A DNA stretch of 64,000 nt from WHSW01 sp963759295 (GTDB taxonomy: Bacteria; Actinomycetota; Thermoleophilia; Solirubrobacterales; 70-9): assembly GCA_963759295.1 (NCBI GenBank), contig CAVWYT010000016.1:62001-126000 (forward strand), given 5' to 3'. Each line of letters opens with the position of its first letter. Position 1 is the first letter of the stretch. Positions 44,880 through 53,485 of the stretch are shown here, in pieces. The translations under genes were made by a program, and so were the position numbers. The notes below the pieces were generated by a model. It saw only the letters and a program-made list of their open reading frames with translations, was not told the origin of the DNA and searched no databases.

Positions 44880-45347
44880 ATGGCGCCGCTGACGATCTCC
44901 GGAATCGAGCAGCTCAGGGAGCTGATCGGCACGCCGATCGGACCGACCGAATGGGTCCAGATCACCCAGGACGACATCGACAAGTTCGCCGAGGTCTCAC
45001 GCGACCACCAGTGGATCCACGTCGATGTCGAGCGCGCCGAGCGCGAGAGCCCGTTCGGGACGACGATCGCCCACGGCAACCTGACCCTGTCGCTGATCGA
45101 CGGGTTTCGCGAGCAGCTGATCAGCCAGCAAGGGGTGAGGATGGGGATCAACTACGGCTGGAACAGGGTCCGTTTCCCGGCGCCCGTGCCGGTCGACTCT
45201 CGGGTTCGCGCGACGGCCGAGGTGCAGTCGGTCGACGAGCTCAGCGACGGCTGGTACCACACGGTGACCCGCTTCGTGCTCGAGCGCGAGGGCGGGGACA
45301 AGCCCGTCTGCGTCGCCGACTCGGTCGGACGCGCGCTGGTCGTCTGA
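44880..45347 (+). CDS. MaoC-like (R)-hydratase
   Basis: 155 residues, hot-dog fold. VQITQDDIDKFAEVSRDHQWIHVDVERAERESPFGTTIAHGNLTLSLI contains the hydratase Asp-His dyad region and GTTIAHG. It hydrates trans-2-enoyl-CoA or a related thioester, in fatty-acid breakdown or polymer synthesis. The GINYGWNRVRFPAPVPVDSRVRA segment is typical of the family. No partner gene is adjacent; the acyl-CoA synthetase at 21786 is distant. Confidence 0.9.
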   Translation: MAPLTISGIEQLRELIGTPIGPTEWVQITQDDIDKFAEVSRDHQWIHVDVERAERESPFGTTIAHGNLTLSLIDGFREQLISQQGVRMGINYGWNRVRFPAPVPVDSRVRATAEVQSVDELSDGWYHTVTRFVLEREGGDKPVCVADSVGRALVV

Positions 45348-45432
45348 GCTACAGCGGCCACCGCCCGGCGAATCGATCCGCCGCTGGTGGCGTTTCGCCG
45401 CCCGGACGTGGCCGAGCGCTGCCTCGGCGCCG

Positions 45433-45870
45433 CTACTTGACGGTCAGCGTTCCCTCCATGCCGGCGTCGCGATGGCCATCGACCGAGCAGAAGTACGTGT
45501 AGTCGCCGGGCTCGAGCTTGGCGGTGGTCGTCGTCGTGTCCTGGCTGATCACGTCGGTCCGCGCGACCTCGTTGCCGTCGGCGTCCTCGATCACCACGTC
45601 GTGGGAGAGCGAGGCCGGGTTGTCGAACTCGACCGTGTCGTTGCCCGCCGGCGCCTCGAGCGAGGTCTCGGTGAACGCGAGCGCGCCGTCGGGATCGGCT
45701 GAGACCGAGATCGTGCCGCCGCCCCCGCCGCCCGCACCACCGGCTTCGGTGGTCGTGGTGGTCGAGGCCTCGGTCGCCGACCCGCCGTCGTCGTCATCAT
45801 CGCCACCGCAGGCGGCGAGCCCGAGTGCGGCGAGCGCCAGCACCGAGAGCAGGACGAGCAGCTTTTTCAT
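45433..45870 (-). CDS. plastocyanin-like (cupredoxin) lipoprotein
   Basis: 145 residues. Signal peptide with lipobox ALAAC (lipidated Cys21), an Asp-run and a Thr/Gly-rich linker (30-52), then a cupredoxin domain with type 1 copper ligands His90, Cys128, His133 and Met138 (SLSHDV, YFCSVDGHRDAGM). It is an electron carrier at the outer face of the membrane. An AAAGGA site stands before ATG 45870. No oxidase or copper gene is adjacent. Confidence 0.9.
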   Translation of the reverse strand: MKKLLVLLSVLALAALGLAACGGDDDDDGGSATEASTTTTTEAGGAGGGGGGTISVSADPDGALAFTETSLEAPAGNDTVEFDNPASLSHDVVIEDADGNEVARTDVISQDTTTTTAKLEPGDYTYFCSVDGHRDAGMEGTLTVK

Positions 45871-46027
45871 CGCGGGTCCTTTCGTCGGGGTCCGCCAACT
45901 CTATTCCCACCTCAGCGCCGGTGAAGGTCGGCTCGCGCGGCCGCCGGACGAGAGCTGGCCGCTGATTGCGAAAACAGCCTCCTCGGGCTCGATTGGGCGG
46001 CGGGCGCGAACCCTAACCTTTTCGCCG

Positions 46028-47965
46028 GTGCCCGAGAACGCACATCCGCAGACCCTCGAAGGCCAGCGCCGGCAGCTGCCCGATCAGCCTGGCGTCTACC
46101 TGTTCAAGGACGAGCGTGGGCGGATGCTCTACGTCGGCAAGGCGACCTCGATCCGCAAGCGGGTCGCCGGCCACTTCTCGGGCAAGTCGCACGCCGGGAT
46201 GGAGATGGTGGCGCGGATCGCCGCGATCGACTTCCTGGTCACCGAAAACGAGGCCGAGGCGCTGCTCGCCGAGCAGCAGTTCATCAAGCGTCACCGCCCC
46301 CGCTTCAACATCCGCCTCCGCGACGACAAGTCCTATCCCTACATCGGGATCAGCCTCGACGAGGAGTTCCCGCGCGTCTACTTCACCCGCGAGCGCCACC
46401 GCTCCTCGCGGATCTACTTCGGTCCCTACTCCTCTGCGAAGCGGGTCCGCGAGACGCTCGACCTGCTCGGGAGGCTGTTCCAGTACCGCACGTGCGAGGG
46501 CCCCGAGCCGGGGCGGCGCTCCGGCGTCCCCTGCCTCGACTACTACATCAAGCGCTGCTCGGCCCCCTGTGTCGGATACGTCGACCGGGAGGAGTACCGG
46601 CGCGGCATCGACGCGATCGTCGACTTCCTCTCCGGCCGCTACCGCGACGTCGAGCGCGACCTCGAGCGCAAGATGGCCGAGGCGGCGGGCACCGAGGAGT
46701 TCGAGCGCGCGGCGGTGTTCCGCGACCGGCTCGAGGCGGTGCGCTCGCTGATGGAGCGCCGCTCGGTCGCCGGCGAGTCGCTCGAGAGCGCCGACCTGAT
46801 CGGGGTCGCCGCCGAGGGAACCGATGCGAACGCGCAGGTGTTCCAGGTCCGCGACGGGGTGCTCGCCGAGCGCCACGGCTTCTACCTCGCCAACGAGGCA
46901 GAGCGCGACGAGTCGGAGGTCACCGAGGAGTTCCTCGCGCAGTACTACTCGGCAGCGCCCGCCGTCCCGCGGCTGATCGTCGTCGGCCCGGCGATGCGCG
47001 ACCGGTCCGGGGTGCTCGCGGAGGCTCTCTCGGCGCGGCGCGGCGGCCCGGTCGAGGTGCGGGTCTCCGAGCGGGGCTCGAAGCGCCGCCTGCGCGAGCT
47101 CGCCGAGCGCAACGCCGCGCTCGCGCTGGCGCAGGATCGCCTCAAGCAGGAGCGACGCCGTTCGCAGCGTGTCGATGCGCTGGCCGCGCTTCAGGAGGCG
47201 CTCGGCCTCGAGTCGCTGCCGGTGCGGATCGAGGGCTTCGACATCTCGAACCTCGGCGGCGCGCACACGGTCGCCTCGATGGTCGTCTTCCAGGGCGGCG
47301 CCCCGCGCAAGGCCGACTACCGGCGATTCCGGATCAGGGGTGATTTCAGAAAGCAGCGGCCCGAGTCGAGCTCCGAGCCGATCGCCCCCGGACGCGAGGC
47401 CGGGGAGGCGAGCGGCCCAGACGACTTCGCTTCGATGGAGGAGGTGCTCTCGCGGCGGGTGGCGCAGCTGCTCGAGCAGGCCGACCGATCGCCCCACGAT
47501 CCGGAGCGCGACGATAGCTTCGCCTCGGTCCCGGACCTGATCTTGATCGACGGCGGCAGCGGGCAGCTCTCCGCCGGCCTGCGCGCGCTGGCGCCGCTGA
47601 TCGAGCGCGGCACCGCGGTCATCGGGCTCGCGAAGCGGCTCGAGGAGGTCTACGTCCCGGGGGCCACGCGTCCGCTGGCGATCGGAGAGGACTCCGAGGC
47701 GCTCCGCCTGCTTCAACGAGTGCGCGACGAGGCGCATCGGTTCGCGATCGAGCACCATCGCGGCCGCCGCGACAAGGCGATGACCAGCTCGCTGCTCGAC
47801 GAGCTGCGCGGCGTCGGGCCGGTGCGCAAGCGGGCGCTGCTCGAGCACTTCGGCTCCCCGGACCGGCTCGTCGCCGCATCGCGGGAGGAGCTCGAGGCGG
47901 TGCCGGGGATCCCGGGCAGGCTCGCTCGCGACATTCATCGCCAGCTCAACAAGGTGCTGCGGTGA
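46028..47965 (+). CDS. uvrC: excinuclease ABC subunit C
   Basis: Makes both incisions around bulky DNA damage, with UvrB. It has 645 residues: GIY-YIG endonuclease (PGVYLFKDERGRMLYVGKA, about residues 20-100), a Cys-containing RSGVPCLDYYIKRCSAPCVGY region, UVR motif (KMAEAAGTEEFERAAVFRDRLEAV), an RNase-H-like nuclease domain (EGFDISNLGGAHTVASMVVF, LILIDGGSGQLSAG) and a C-terminal helix-hairpin-helix (VGPVRKRALLEHFGSPDRL). GTG 46028; a TAACCT hexamer at 46014-46019 lies 8 nt upstream. It overlaps rapZ. Confidence 0.96.
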   Translation: MPENAHPQTLEGQRRQLPDQPGVYLFKDERGRMLYVGKATSIRKRVAGHFSGKSHAGMEMVARIAAIDFLVTENEAEALLAEQQFIKRHRPRFNIRLRDDKSYPYIGISLDEEFPRVYFTRERHRSSRIYFGPYSSAKRVRETLDLLGRLFQYRTCEGPEPGRRSGVPCLDYYIKRCSAPCVGYVDREEYRRGIDAIVDFLSGRYRDVERDLERKMAEAAGTEEFERAAVFRDRLEAVRSLMERRSVAGESLESADLIGVAAEGTDANAQVFQVRDGVLAERHGFYLANEAERDESEVTEEFLAQYYSAAPAVPRLIVVGPAMRDRSGVLAEALSARRGGPVEVRVSERGSKRRLRELAERNAALALAQDRLKQERRRSQRVDALAALQEALGLESLPVRIEGFDISNLGGAHTVASMVVFQGGAPRKADYRRFRIRGDFRKQRPESSSEPIAPGREAGEASGPDDFASMEEVLSRRVAQLLEQADRSPHDPERDDSFASVPDLILIDGGSGQLSAGLRALAPLIERGTAVIGLAKRLEEVYVPGATRPLAIGEDSEALRLLQRVRDEAHRFAIEHHRGRRDKAMTSSLLDELRGVGPVRKRALLEHFGSPDRLVAASREELEAVPGIPGRLARDIHRQLNKVLR

Positions 47966-48867
47966 GCGAGATCGCCGGCGACTCAGAAAGCATGTTCGGC
48001 AATCCGGTCGACCTGTTCGTGATCACCGGCTACTCGGGCGCCGGCAAGTCGGAGGCGATCGCAGCCTTCGAGGACTCCGGCTTCTTCTGCGTCGACAACC
48101 TTCCGCCACGGATGATCGCCGCGCTCGGCCAGCTGTTCGTCCACGGCGGCAGCGGCGTCCGTCGTGCCGCGGTGGTCACCGACGTGCGCGGCGGGGACTT
48201 CTTCCCCGAGCTGCTCGTCGTGCTCGGCGAGCTCGAGCAGGAGGGCCTCGACCCGACCTTGCTCTTCCTCGAGGCCGACGACGAGGCACTCGTCGACCGG
48301 TTCAAGGAGACGCGGCGGCGCCATCCGCTGGCGCCCGATGGCCGCGTCGTGGATGGCATCCGCGCCGAGCGCGCGATCCTCGGCCCGCTGCGCGAGCGCG
48401 CCGACGTCGTCATCGACTCGACCGGGCTCACCGGGGCGATGTTGAGGCGGCGCATCACCACCAACCTGCTCGGGCCGCGGTCGACCGCGCGCCTCGCGCT
48501 GACGATCCTCACCTTCGGGTTCAAGAACGGACCCCCGCGCGACGCGGATGTGGTCTTCGACGTCCGGTTCCTGCCGAATCCGCACTATCGCGAGGACCTG
48601 CGCCCGCTCACCGGGCGCGACCCGCAGGTGGTCGAGCATATCGAGGCCGGCGAGCTGGCTCGCGATTACTACGACCGCCTGCTGCCGCTGCTCGACTTCC
48701 TGCTCCCGGCCTACGTCGCCGAGGGCAAGACCCACCTGACGATCGCGATCGGCTGCACCGGCGGGCGCCATCGCTCGATCACGGTCGCCGACCGGATCGC
48801 CCGCCATCTCGCCGGCCACGAGGACTATTCGCTCCACGTCGTGCACCGCGACGTCGACATCGGTTAG
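47962..48867 (+). CDS. rapZ: RapZ-family nucleotide-binding protein
   Basis: 301 residues. P-loop GYSGAGKS at 23-30, FFCVDNLPP, VVTDVRGGDFFPELL, ETRRRHPLA, a FGFKNGPPRDADVVFDVRFLPNPHYREDLRPLTGRD stretch and C-terminal IAIGCTGGRHRSITVADRIARHL. In E. coli it guides RNase E to the small RNA GlmZ; in Gram-positives (YvcJ) it binds nucleotides. It overlaps uvrC by 4 nt. Its usual downstream partners yvcK and whiA are absent here. Confidence 0.94.
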   Translation: MSEIAGDSESMFGNPVDLFVITGYSGAGKSEAIAAFEDSGFFCVDNLPPRMIAALGQLFVHGGSGVRRAAVVTDVRGGDFFPELLVVLGELEQEGLDPTLLFLEADDEALVDRFKETRRRHPLAPDGRVVDGIRAERAILGPLRERADVVIDSTGLTGAMLRRRITTNLLGPRSTARLALTILTFGFKNGPPRDADVVFDVRFLPNPHYREDLRPLTGRDPQVVEHIEAGELARDYYDRLLPLLDFLLPAYVAEGKTHLTIAIGCTGGRHRSITVADRIARHLAGHEDYSLHVVHRDVDIG

Positions 48868-48966
48868 CCGCGCCGCAGCGCAGCCGACGCTTCCTGACCC
48901 CGAGCGCACGGCGAGCAGGCCGGAGAGGCGCCCCGCCCGGGTCGAAGACCAACGGCCGCCCATCCA

Positions 48967-48979
48967 TACAATCGCGGCC
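48967..48979 (+). promoter_or_regulatory. leaderless -10 element before the repeat/ABC unit
   Basis: TACAAT at 48967-48972, 7 nt, then GTG 48980, the first codon of the first repeat copy. Confidence 0.55.
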
Positions 48980-49042
48980 GTGAGCGCGGAGCCACGAACG
49001 AGGACGGATTGCGCGAGGCGAAGCGCGATCCGGGGGTTGTGA
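48980..49042 (+). CDS. putative 20-residue leader peptide upstream of ABC exporter
   Basis: GTG start, 20 codons (MSAEPRTRTDCARRSAIRGL), TGA at 49040-49042. Fourteen residues match the peptide upstream of hpt. The TGA overlaps GTG 49039, which opens the second repeat copy in frame with the exporter ATPase. The leaderless -10 upstream suggests that it is really translated. Function unknown. Confidence 0.5.
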   Translation: MSAEPRTRTDCARRSAIRGL

Positions 49043-49098
49043 GCGCGGAGCCACGAACGAGGACGGATTGCGCGAGGCGAACGCGCGATCCGGGGATT
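48980..49098 (+). repeat. tandem 59/60-bp repeat (two copies)
   Basis: Copy 1 is 48980-49038, copy 2 is 49039-49098. They differ by one inserted C (gaagcg versus gaacgcg) and one G-to-A change near the end. Each contains an imperfect palindrome, GGATTGCGC...GCGCGATCC, with a loop of about 8 nt. A diverged copy is at 774-832. The inserted base in copy 2 removes the stop and puts it in frame with the ABC ATPase. Confidence 0.85.
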
Positions 49099-50049
49099 GT
49101 GAGCGCCACGGTCATCTCGGTCCGGGGCCTGCGCAAGAGCTACGGCGAGCTCGAGGCGGTTCGGGGGGTGGACCTCGAGATCGAGGCGGGTGAGGTGTTC
49201 GCCTTCCTCGGCCCCAACGGCGCGGGGAAGACGACCACGGCGGAGATCCTCGAGGGTTACCGCGACCGCGACGCCGGCAGCGTCTCGGTGCTCGGCGTCG
49301 ATCCCGCCGCGCCGACGCGCGAGTGGCGGGAGCGGATCGGCATCGTCCTGCAGCAGTGCCGGATGCGCCCGGAGCTGACCGTCCGCGAGACGCTCGAGCT
49401 CTACGCCGGCTACTACCGGTCGCCGCGCCCGGTGGACGAGACGATCGAGCACGTCGGGCTCGCCGAGAAGGCCGACGCCCGCGCCGGCGGCCTCTCGGGC
49501 GGCCAGCAGCGGCGCCTCGACGTCGGCCTGGCGCTGGTCGGCGACCCCGAGCTGCTGTTCCTCGACGAGCCGACCACGGGCTTCGATCCCTCGGCTCGGC
49601 GCCAGGCATGGAATGTGATCGCGGGGCTTCAGAAGCTCGGCAAGACGGTCTTCCTCACCACCCATTACATGGACGAGGCGCAGCGGCTCGCCGACCGGGT
49701 CGCGATCATCGCGGCCGGTGAGATCGTGGCCGAGGGCCCACCCGGCGAGCTCGGCGACCGCGAGAGCCGGCCGACGACGATCAGCTTCGAGCTTCCCGAG
49801 CCCGTCGGCGTCGCGGACCTGCCGGCTGAGATAGCTGCGGTCGCTCGGCTCGAGAACGGGTTGGTCAGCCTCAGTAGCCAGCGCCCGGTCGCGCTCCTGC
49901 ACGAGCTCACCGCCTGGGCACTGGACCGCTCGCTCGAGCTCGAGAGCCTCGAGGTCAATCGCCCCAGCCTCGAGGACATCTACCTGGAGCTGACCGGCGC
50001 CGGCGCGCCCGCGCCAACGGCGACCGAGCCCACAGACGTCACGGCATGA
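49099..50049 (+). CDS. ABC transporter ATP-binding protein (ABC-2 exporter type)
   Basis: From GTG 49099 it has 316 residues: Walker A GPNGAGKT at 38-45, signature LSGGQ at 132-136, Walker B LLFLDE at 152-157, the MDEAQRLADRV segment and a C-terminal DrrA-type extension that ends with SLEDIYLELTG. It powers an exporter with the permease that follows (4-nt overlap). A start at GTG 49039 is also open and would add 20 residues from the second repeat copy. Drug or lipid efflux is likely; the substrate is not predictable. Confidence 0.93.
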   Translation: MSATVISVRGLRKSYGELEAVRGVDLEIEAGEVFAFLGPNGAGKTTTAEILEGYRDRDAGSVSVLGVDPAAPTREWRERIGIVLQQCRMRPELTVRETLELYAGYYRSPRPVDETIEHVGLAEKADARAGGLSGGQQRRLDVGLALVGDPELLFLDEPTTGFDPSARRQAWNVIAGLQKLGKTVFLTTHYMDEAQRLADRVAIIAAGEIVAEGPPGELGDRESRPTTISFELPEPVGVADLPAEIAAVARLENGLVSLSSQRPVALLHELTAWALDRSLELESLEVNRPSLEDIYLELTGAGAPAPTATEPTDVTA

Positions 50050-50819
50050 GCGCCGCGCGCCTCGCCCTGCACCAGTTCCGCTTCGATCAGAAGACCTTCT
50101 GGCGCAACCCGGGATCCGTCTTCTTCACCGTCGCCCTGCCGCTGATCTTCCTGGTCATCTTCGCGACGATCTTCGGCAACGACGACCTCGAGGAGCTCGG
50201 CGGGATCAGGACGACGACCTACTACGTCCCCGCGATCCTCACCTTGGCGATCATCTCGGCGACGCTGCAGAGCCTTGCGGTCCAGCTGACGACCGACCGG
50301 GAGAGCGGGATCCTGAAGCGCGGGCGCGGCACCCCGATGCCGAGCTGGGTCTTCTTCGCCGGCCGGGTCGGGAACGCGATCGTGGTCTCGGTGCTGATGC
50401 TGGTGATCGTCCCGGCGATCGGACGGCTGATCTACGACGTATCGATCCCCTGGGACCACCTACCGGCGGTTCTCGTCACCCTGGCGATCGGCGCGGCGAG
50501 CTTCTGCTGTCTCGGGATCGCCCTCACCGCGGCGATCCCGAACGAGGACGCCGCCCCGGCGATCACCAACGTCTCGGTCCTGCCCCTGTACTTCCTCTCC
50601 GGCGTCTTCATCCCCGAGACCGAGATTCCGGACGGCGTCCTGCACGTCGCCAGCCTGTTTCCGGTTCGCCACTTCTTCGAGGCCTTCTTCGCCGCCTGGG
50701 ATCCGGCGACCGTGGGCTCCGGCTTCGAGTGGGGGCACCTCGCGGTGGTCGCCGGCTGGGGCCTCGCCGGCTTGGCACTCGCGATTCGCTTCTTTCGCTG
50801 GACGCCGCGCTCGAGCTGA
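50046..50819 (+). CDS. ABC-2 type transporter permease
   Basis: 257 residues with six membrane segments: an N-terminal TM helix (FFTVALPLIFLVIFATIFG), a cytoplasmic TTDRESGILKRGRGTPMPSWVFFAGR loop typical of ABC-2 permeases, and further helices including LPLYFLSGVFIPETEIP before SLFPVRHFFEAF. ATG 50046 overlaps the ATPase stop, so they are coupled. It forms the membrane half of the exporter. Confidence 0.92.
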   Translation: MSAARLALHQFRFDQKTFWRNPGSVFFTVALPLIFLVIFATIFGNDDLEELGGIRTTTYYVPAILTLAIISATLQSLAVQLTTDRESGILKRGRGTPMPSWVFFAGRVGNAIVVSVLMLVIVPAIGRLIYDVSIPWDHLPAVLVTLAIGAASFCCLGIALTAAIPNEDAAPAITNVSVLPLYFLSGVFIPETEIPDGVLHVASLFPVRHFFEAFFAAWDPATVGSGFEWGHLAVVAGWGLAGLALAIRFFRWTPRSS

Positions 50820-50848
50820 ACGTCGCCGCAATCGAGCGCGGCGCCGGG

Positions 50849-50861
50849 TACCGTTGAAGGC
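50849..50861 (+). promoter_or_regulatory. leaderless -10 element of the VOC gene
   Basis: TACCGT at 50849-50854, 7 nt, then GTG 50862. Confidence 0.5.
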
Positions 50862-51224
50862 GTGATCCATCACGCAAGCGTGGGGGCGGGCGATCTCGAG
50901 CGCAGCGGCCGCTTCTACGATGCGGTGCTCGGCGCGCTCGGCTGGCGCCGCCAGATCGACGACGCGAGCCGAATCGCGTGGGGAATCGTGCGGCCGGTGT
51001 TCTACGTCTCCAACGGAGGCCCACCGGTGAGCTCCGCGGGTCACATCTGCTTCTCAGCCTCCGGGATCCCGGCGGTCAAGGAGGCCTGGGCGGGTGGCGT
51101 CGCGGCCGGCGGGACCGACGAGGGGGCCCCCGGGCCGCGGCCCGAGTACGGTTCGAGCTACTACTCCGCGTACCTGCTCGATCCGGACGGTAACCGGGTC
51201 GAGGTCGCGGTCGACAACAGCTGA
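50862..51224 (+). CDS. VOC-family (glyoxalase/dioxygenase-like) protein
   Basis: 120 residues, one VOC module: IHHASVGAGDLERSGRFYDAVLGALGWRR at the N-terminus with a metal-type His, a HICFSASG strand, and YYSAYLLDPDGNRVEVAVDN at the C-terminus with the usual Glu. It may be a dioxygenase, glyoxalase or resistance-like enzyme; the substrate cannot be read. It precedes gap by 22 nt. Confidence 0.88.
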   Translation: MIHHASVGAGDLERSGRFYDAVLGALGWRRQIDDASRIAWGIVRPVFYVSNGGPPVSSAGHICFSASGIPAVKEAWAGGVAAGGTDEGAPGPRPEYGSSYYSAYLLDPDGNRVEVAVDNS

Positions 51225-51246
51225 ACACGATTTCGAGGGAGATTCG

Positions 51247-52272
51247 ATGGCGAAGGTGAAGGTGGGAATCAACGGTTTCGGCAGGATCGGCAGGAACCTG
51301 TTTCGCGCCGCATACGAGGCGGGCGCCGAGCTCGAGTTCGTCGCCGTCAACGACGTCTTCGACGCCGCCTCGCTCGGCCACCTGCTCCGCTACGACTCGA
51401 CCTATGGCCGCTTCCCCGGCGAGGTCGAGATCGGCGAGGACTCAGTCACCGTCGACGGCGCCGAGACCAAGGTTCTGTCCGAGCGCGACCCCGCGAACCT
51501 GCCCTGGGGTGACCTCGGCGTCGACGTGGTGATCGAGTCCACGGGCCTGTTCACCAAGCGCGAGGGCGCCCAGAAGCACCTCGACGCCGGGGCGAAGAAG
51601 GTGATCATCTCGGCCCCCGCGACGGACCCCGACGTCACCGTGGCGCTCGGCGTCAACTTCGACGAGGTCTACGAGCCCGACAACCACCACATCATCTCCA
51701 ACGCCTCATGCACGACCAACTGTCTGGCCCCGGTGGCGAAGGTGCTGCACGAGCGGTTCGGCATCGAGCGGGGCCTGATGACGACGATCCACGCCTATAC
51801 CCAGGACCAGCGAATCCAGGACAGCCCACACAAGGACCCGCGCCGCGCGCGCGCCGCCGGCGTCAACCTGATTCCGACCTCGACCGGCGCCGCCCGCGCC
51901 GTCGGGCTCGTGCTCCCGGACCTGAACGGCAAGCTCAACGGGATGTCGGTGCGCGCCCCAGTGATCACCGGGTCGCTGGTTGACCTCACCTGCGAGCTGG
52001 GCACCGCGACGAGCGCCGAGGAGATCAACGCCGCGGTCCGCGAGGTTGCCGGCGGACCCCTGGCGGGGATCCTCCGCTACACCGAGGACCCGATCGTCTC
52101 CACGGACATCATCAAGGACCCGCACTCGTCGATCTTCGACTCCGAGCAGACCGTGGTCATGGAGGGCAACTTCGCCAAGGTCCTGTCCTGGTACGACAAC
52201 GAGTGGGGCTACTCGAACCGCTGCGTCGAGGTCGCCGCGCGGGTTCTCGAGCGCGAGCCCGCGGTCGCCTGA
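51247..52272 (+). CDS. gap: glyceraldehyde-3-phosphate dehydrogenase, type I
   Basis: 341 residues. NAD-binding GINGFGRIGRNLFRAAYE at the N-terminus, catalytic cysteine in IISNASCTTNCLAP, and TIHAYTQDQRIQDSPHKD, then SWYDNEWGYSNRCVE at the C-terminus. GGGAGATTCG before ATG 51247 is a plausible ribosome site. It heads gap-pgk-tpiA-gpmI, the lower glycolysis operon in the same order as Bacillus gapA-pgk-tpi-pgm. Confidence 0.96.
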   Translation: MAKVKVGINGFGRIGRNLFRAAYEAGAELEFVAVNDVFDAASLGHLLRYDSTYGRFPGEVEIGEDSVTVDGAETKVLSERDPANLPWGDLGVDVVIESTGLFTKREGAQKHLDAGAKKVIISAPATDPDVTVALGVNFDEVYEPDNHHIISNASCTTNCLAPVAKVLHERFGIERGLMTTIHAYTQDQRIQDSPHKDPRRARAAGVNLIPTSTGAARAVGLVLPDLNGKLNGMSVRAPVITGSLVDLTCELGTATSAEEINAAVREVAGGPLAGILRYTEDPIVSTDIIKDPHSSIFDSEQTVVMEGNFAKVLSWYDNEWGYSNRCVEVAARVLEREPAVA

Positions 52273-52276
52273 GCGC

Positions 52277-53485
52277 TTGAGCGAGCGCGGCTCCTTCGCC
52301 AAGGCGAGCGTGCGGGACGCCGACGTCGGCGGCAAGCGAGCGCTCGTCCGCGTCGACTTCAACGTTCCCCTCGCGGGCTCGGGCGTCGACCGCCACGTCT
52401 CCGACGACACCCGAATTCGCGCCGCGCTGCCGACGATCGCCCTGCTGCGCGAGCGCGGGGCGTCGATCGTCCTCGTCTCCCATCTCGGGCGCCCCAAGGG
52501 CCGCGATCCGGAGCTCTCGATGGCGCCGGTCGCCGCGCGGCTCGGCGAGCTGCTCGGCATCACCGTGAATCTGGCGCCGGGAGTCGTCGGAGCGGAGGTC
52601 GAGGGGGCTGCTGCCGGGCTCGGCCCGGGAGAGGTGCTGCTGCTCGAGAACAGCCGGTATGAGACCGGTGAGACGAAGAACGACCCCGAGCTCGCCGCCG
52701 CGCTCGCGAGGCTCGGCGACCTCTATGTCGACGACGCGTTCGGCGCCGCGCATCGCGCCCACGCGACCACGGAGGGGGTGGCCCGGCTATTGCCCGGCTA
52801 CGCCGGCCTGCTTCTCGAGCGCGAGGTCCGCGAGCTGACCGCGGTCCGCGACCATCCGGAGCGGCCGCTATGCGTCGTCCTCGGGGGCGCCAAGGTCAGC
52901 GACAAGATCGGCGTTATCGACCGCTTCCTCGAGACCGCCGACAGCATCCTCATCGGGGGAGCGATGTGCTTCAGCTTCTTCCGCGCCCAGGGACGCGAAA
53001 CCGGCGAGTCGCTGGTCGAGGAGGAGGGCGTCGGGCTGGCCGTGCGGGTGCTCGAGCGCGCCGAGGCCTCCGACTGTGAGCTGCTGCTGCCCCGCGACCT
53101 CGTCCTCGGTCGCGAGTTCGACGCCTCGACCGAGGTTCGCGGGCTCGACGGGGTGGACGTGCCCGATGGCTGGATGGGCCTCGACATCGGCCCGCGGACC
53201 GGGGCCGAGTACGCGCAGGTGATCGCGGGCGCGGGAACCGTGTTCTGGAACGGACCCATGGGCGCCTTCGAGCTCGAGCCGTTCTCGGCCGGCACCAGGA
53301 CGGTCGCCGAGGCGGTCGCCGAGGCGCCGGGCCTCACCGTCGTCGGTGGCGGCGACTCGGTGGCCGCGCTGGCGGGCTTCGGGCTCGCCGACGACGTCGG
53401 CTGGCTTTCGACGGGCGGCGGCGCGTCGTTGGAGCTGATGGAGGGAAGGGAGTTGCCGGGGGTGGAGGCGCTTCGGGATGGCTGA
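52277..53485 (+). CDS. pgk: phosphoglycerate kinase
   Basis: 402 residues. ALVRVDFNVPLAG, SIVLVSHLGRPKG, LLLENSRYETGETKNDPELAAAL, DAFGAAHRAHATTEG, VLGGAKVSDKIGVIDRFLE and the C-terminal VVGGGDSVAALAGFGL and STGGGASLELMEG motifs cover both lobes. It makes ATP from 1,3-bisphosphoglycerate. TTG 52277 is the first start after gap; it overlaps tpiA by 8 nt. Confidence 0.95.
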   Translation: MSERGSFAKASVRDADVGGKRALVRVDFNVPLAGSGVDRHVSDDTRIRAALPTIALLRERGASIVLVSHLGRPKGRDPELSMAPVAARLGELLGITVNLAPGVVGAEVEGAAAGLGPGEVLLLENSRYETGETKNDPELAAALARLGDLYVDDAFGAAHRAHATTEGVARLLPGYAGLLLEREVRELTAVRDHPERPLCVVLGGAKVSDKIGVIDRFLETADSILIGGAMCFSFFRAQGRETGESLVEEEGVGLAVRVLERAEASDCELLLPRDLVLGREFDASTEVRGLDGVDVPDGWMGLDIGPRTGAEYAQVIAGAGTVFWNGPMGAFELEPFSAGTRTVAEAVAEAPGLTVVGGGDSVAALAGFGLADDVGWLSTGGGASLELMEGRELPGVEALRDG

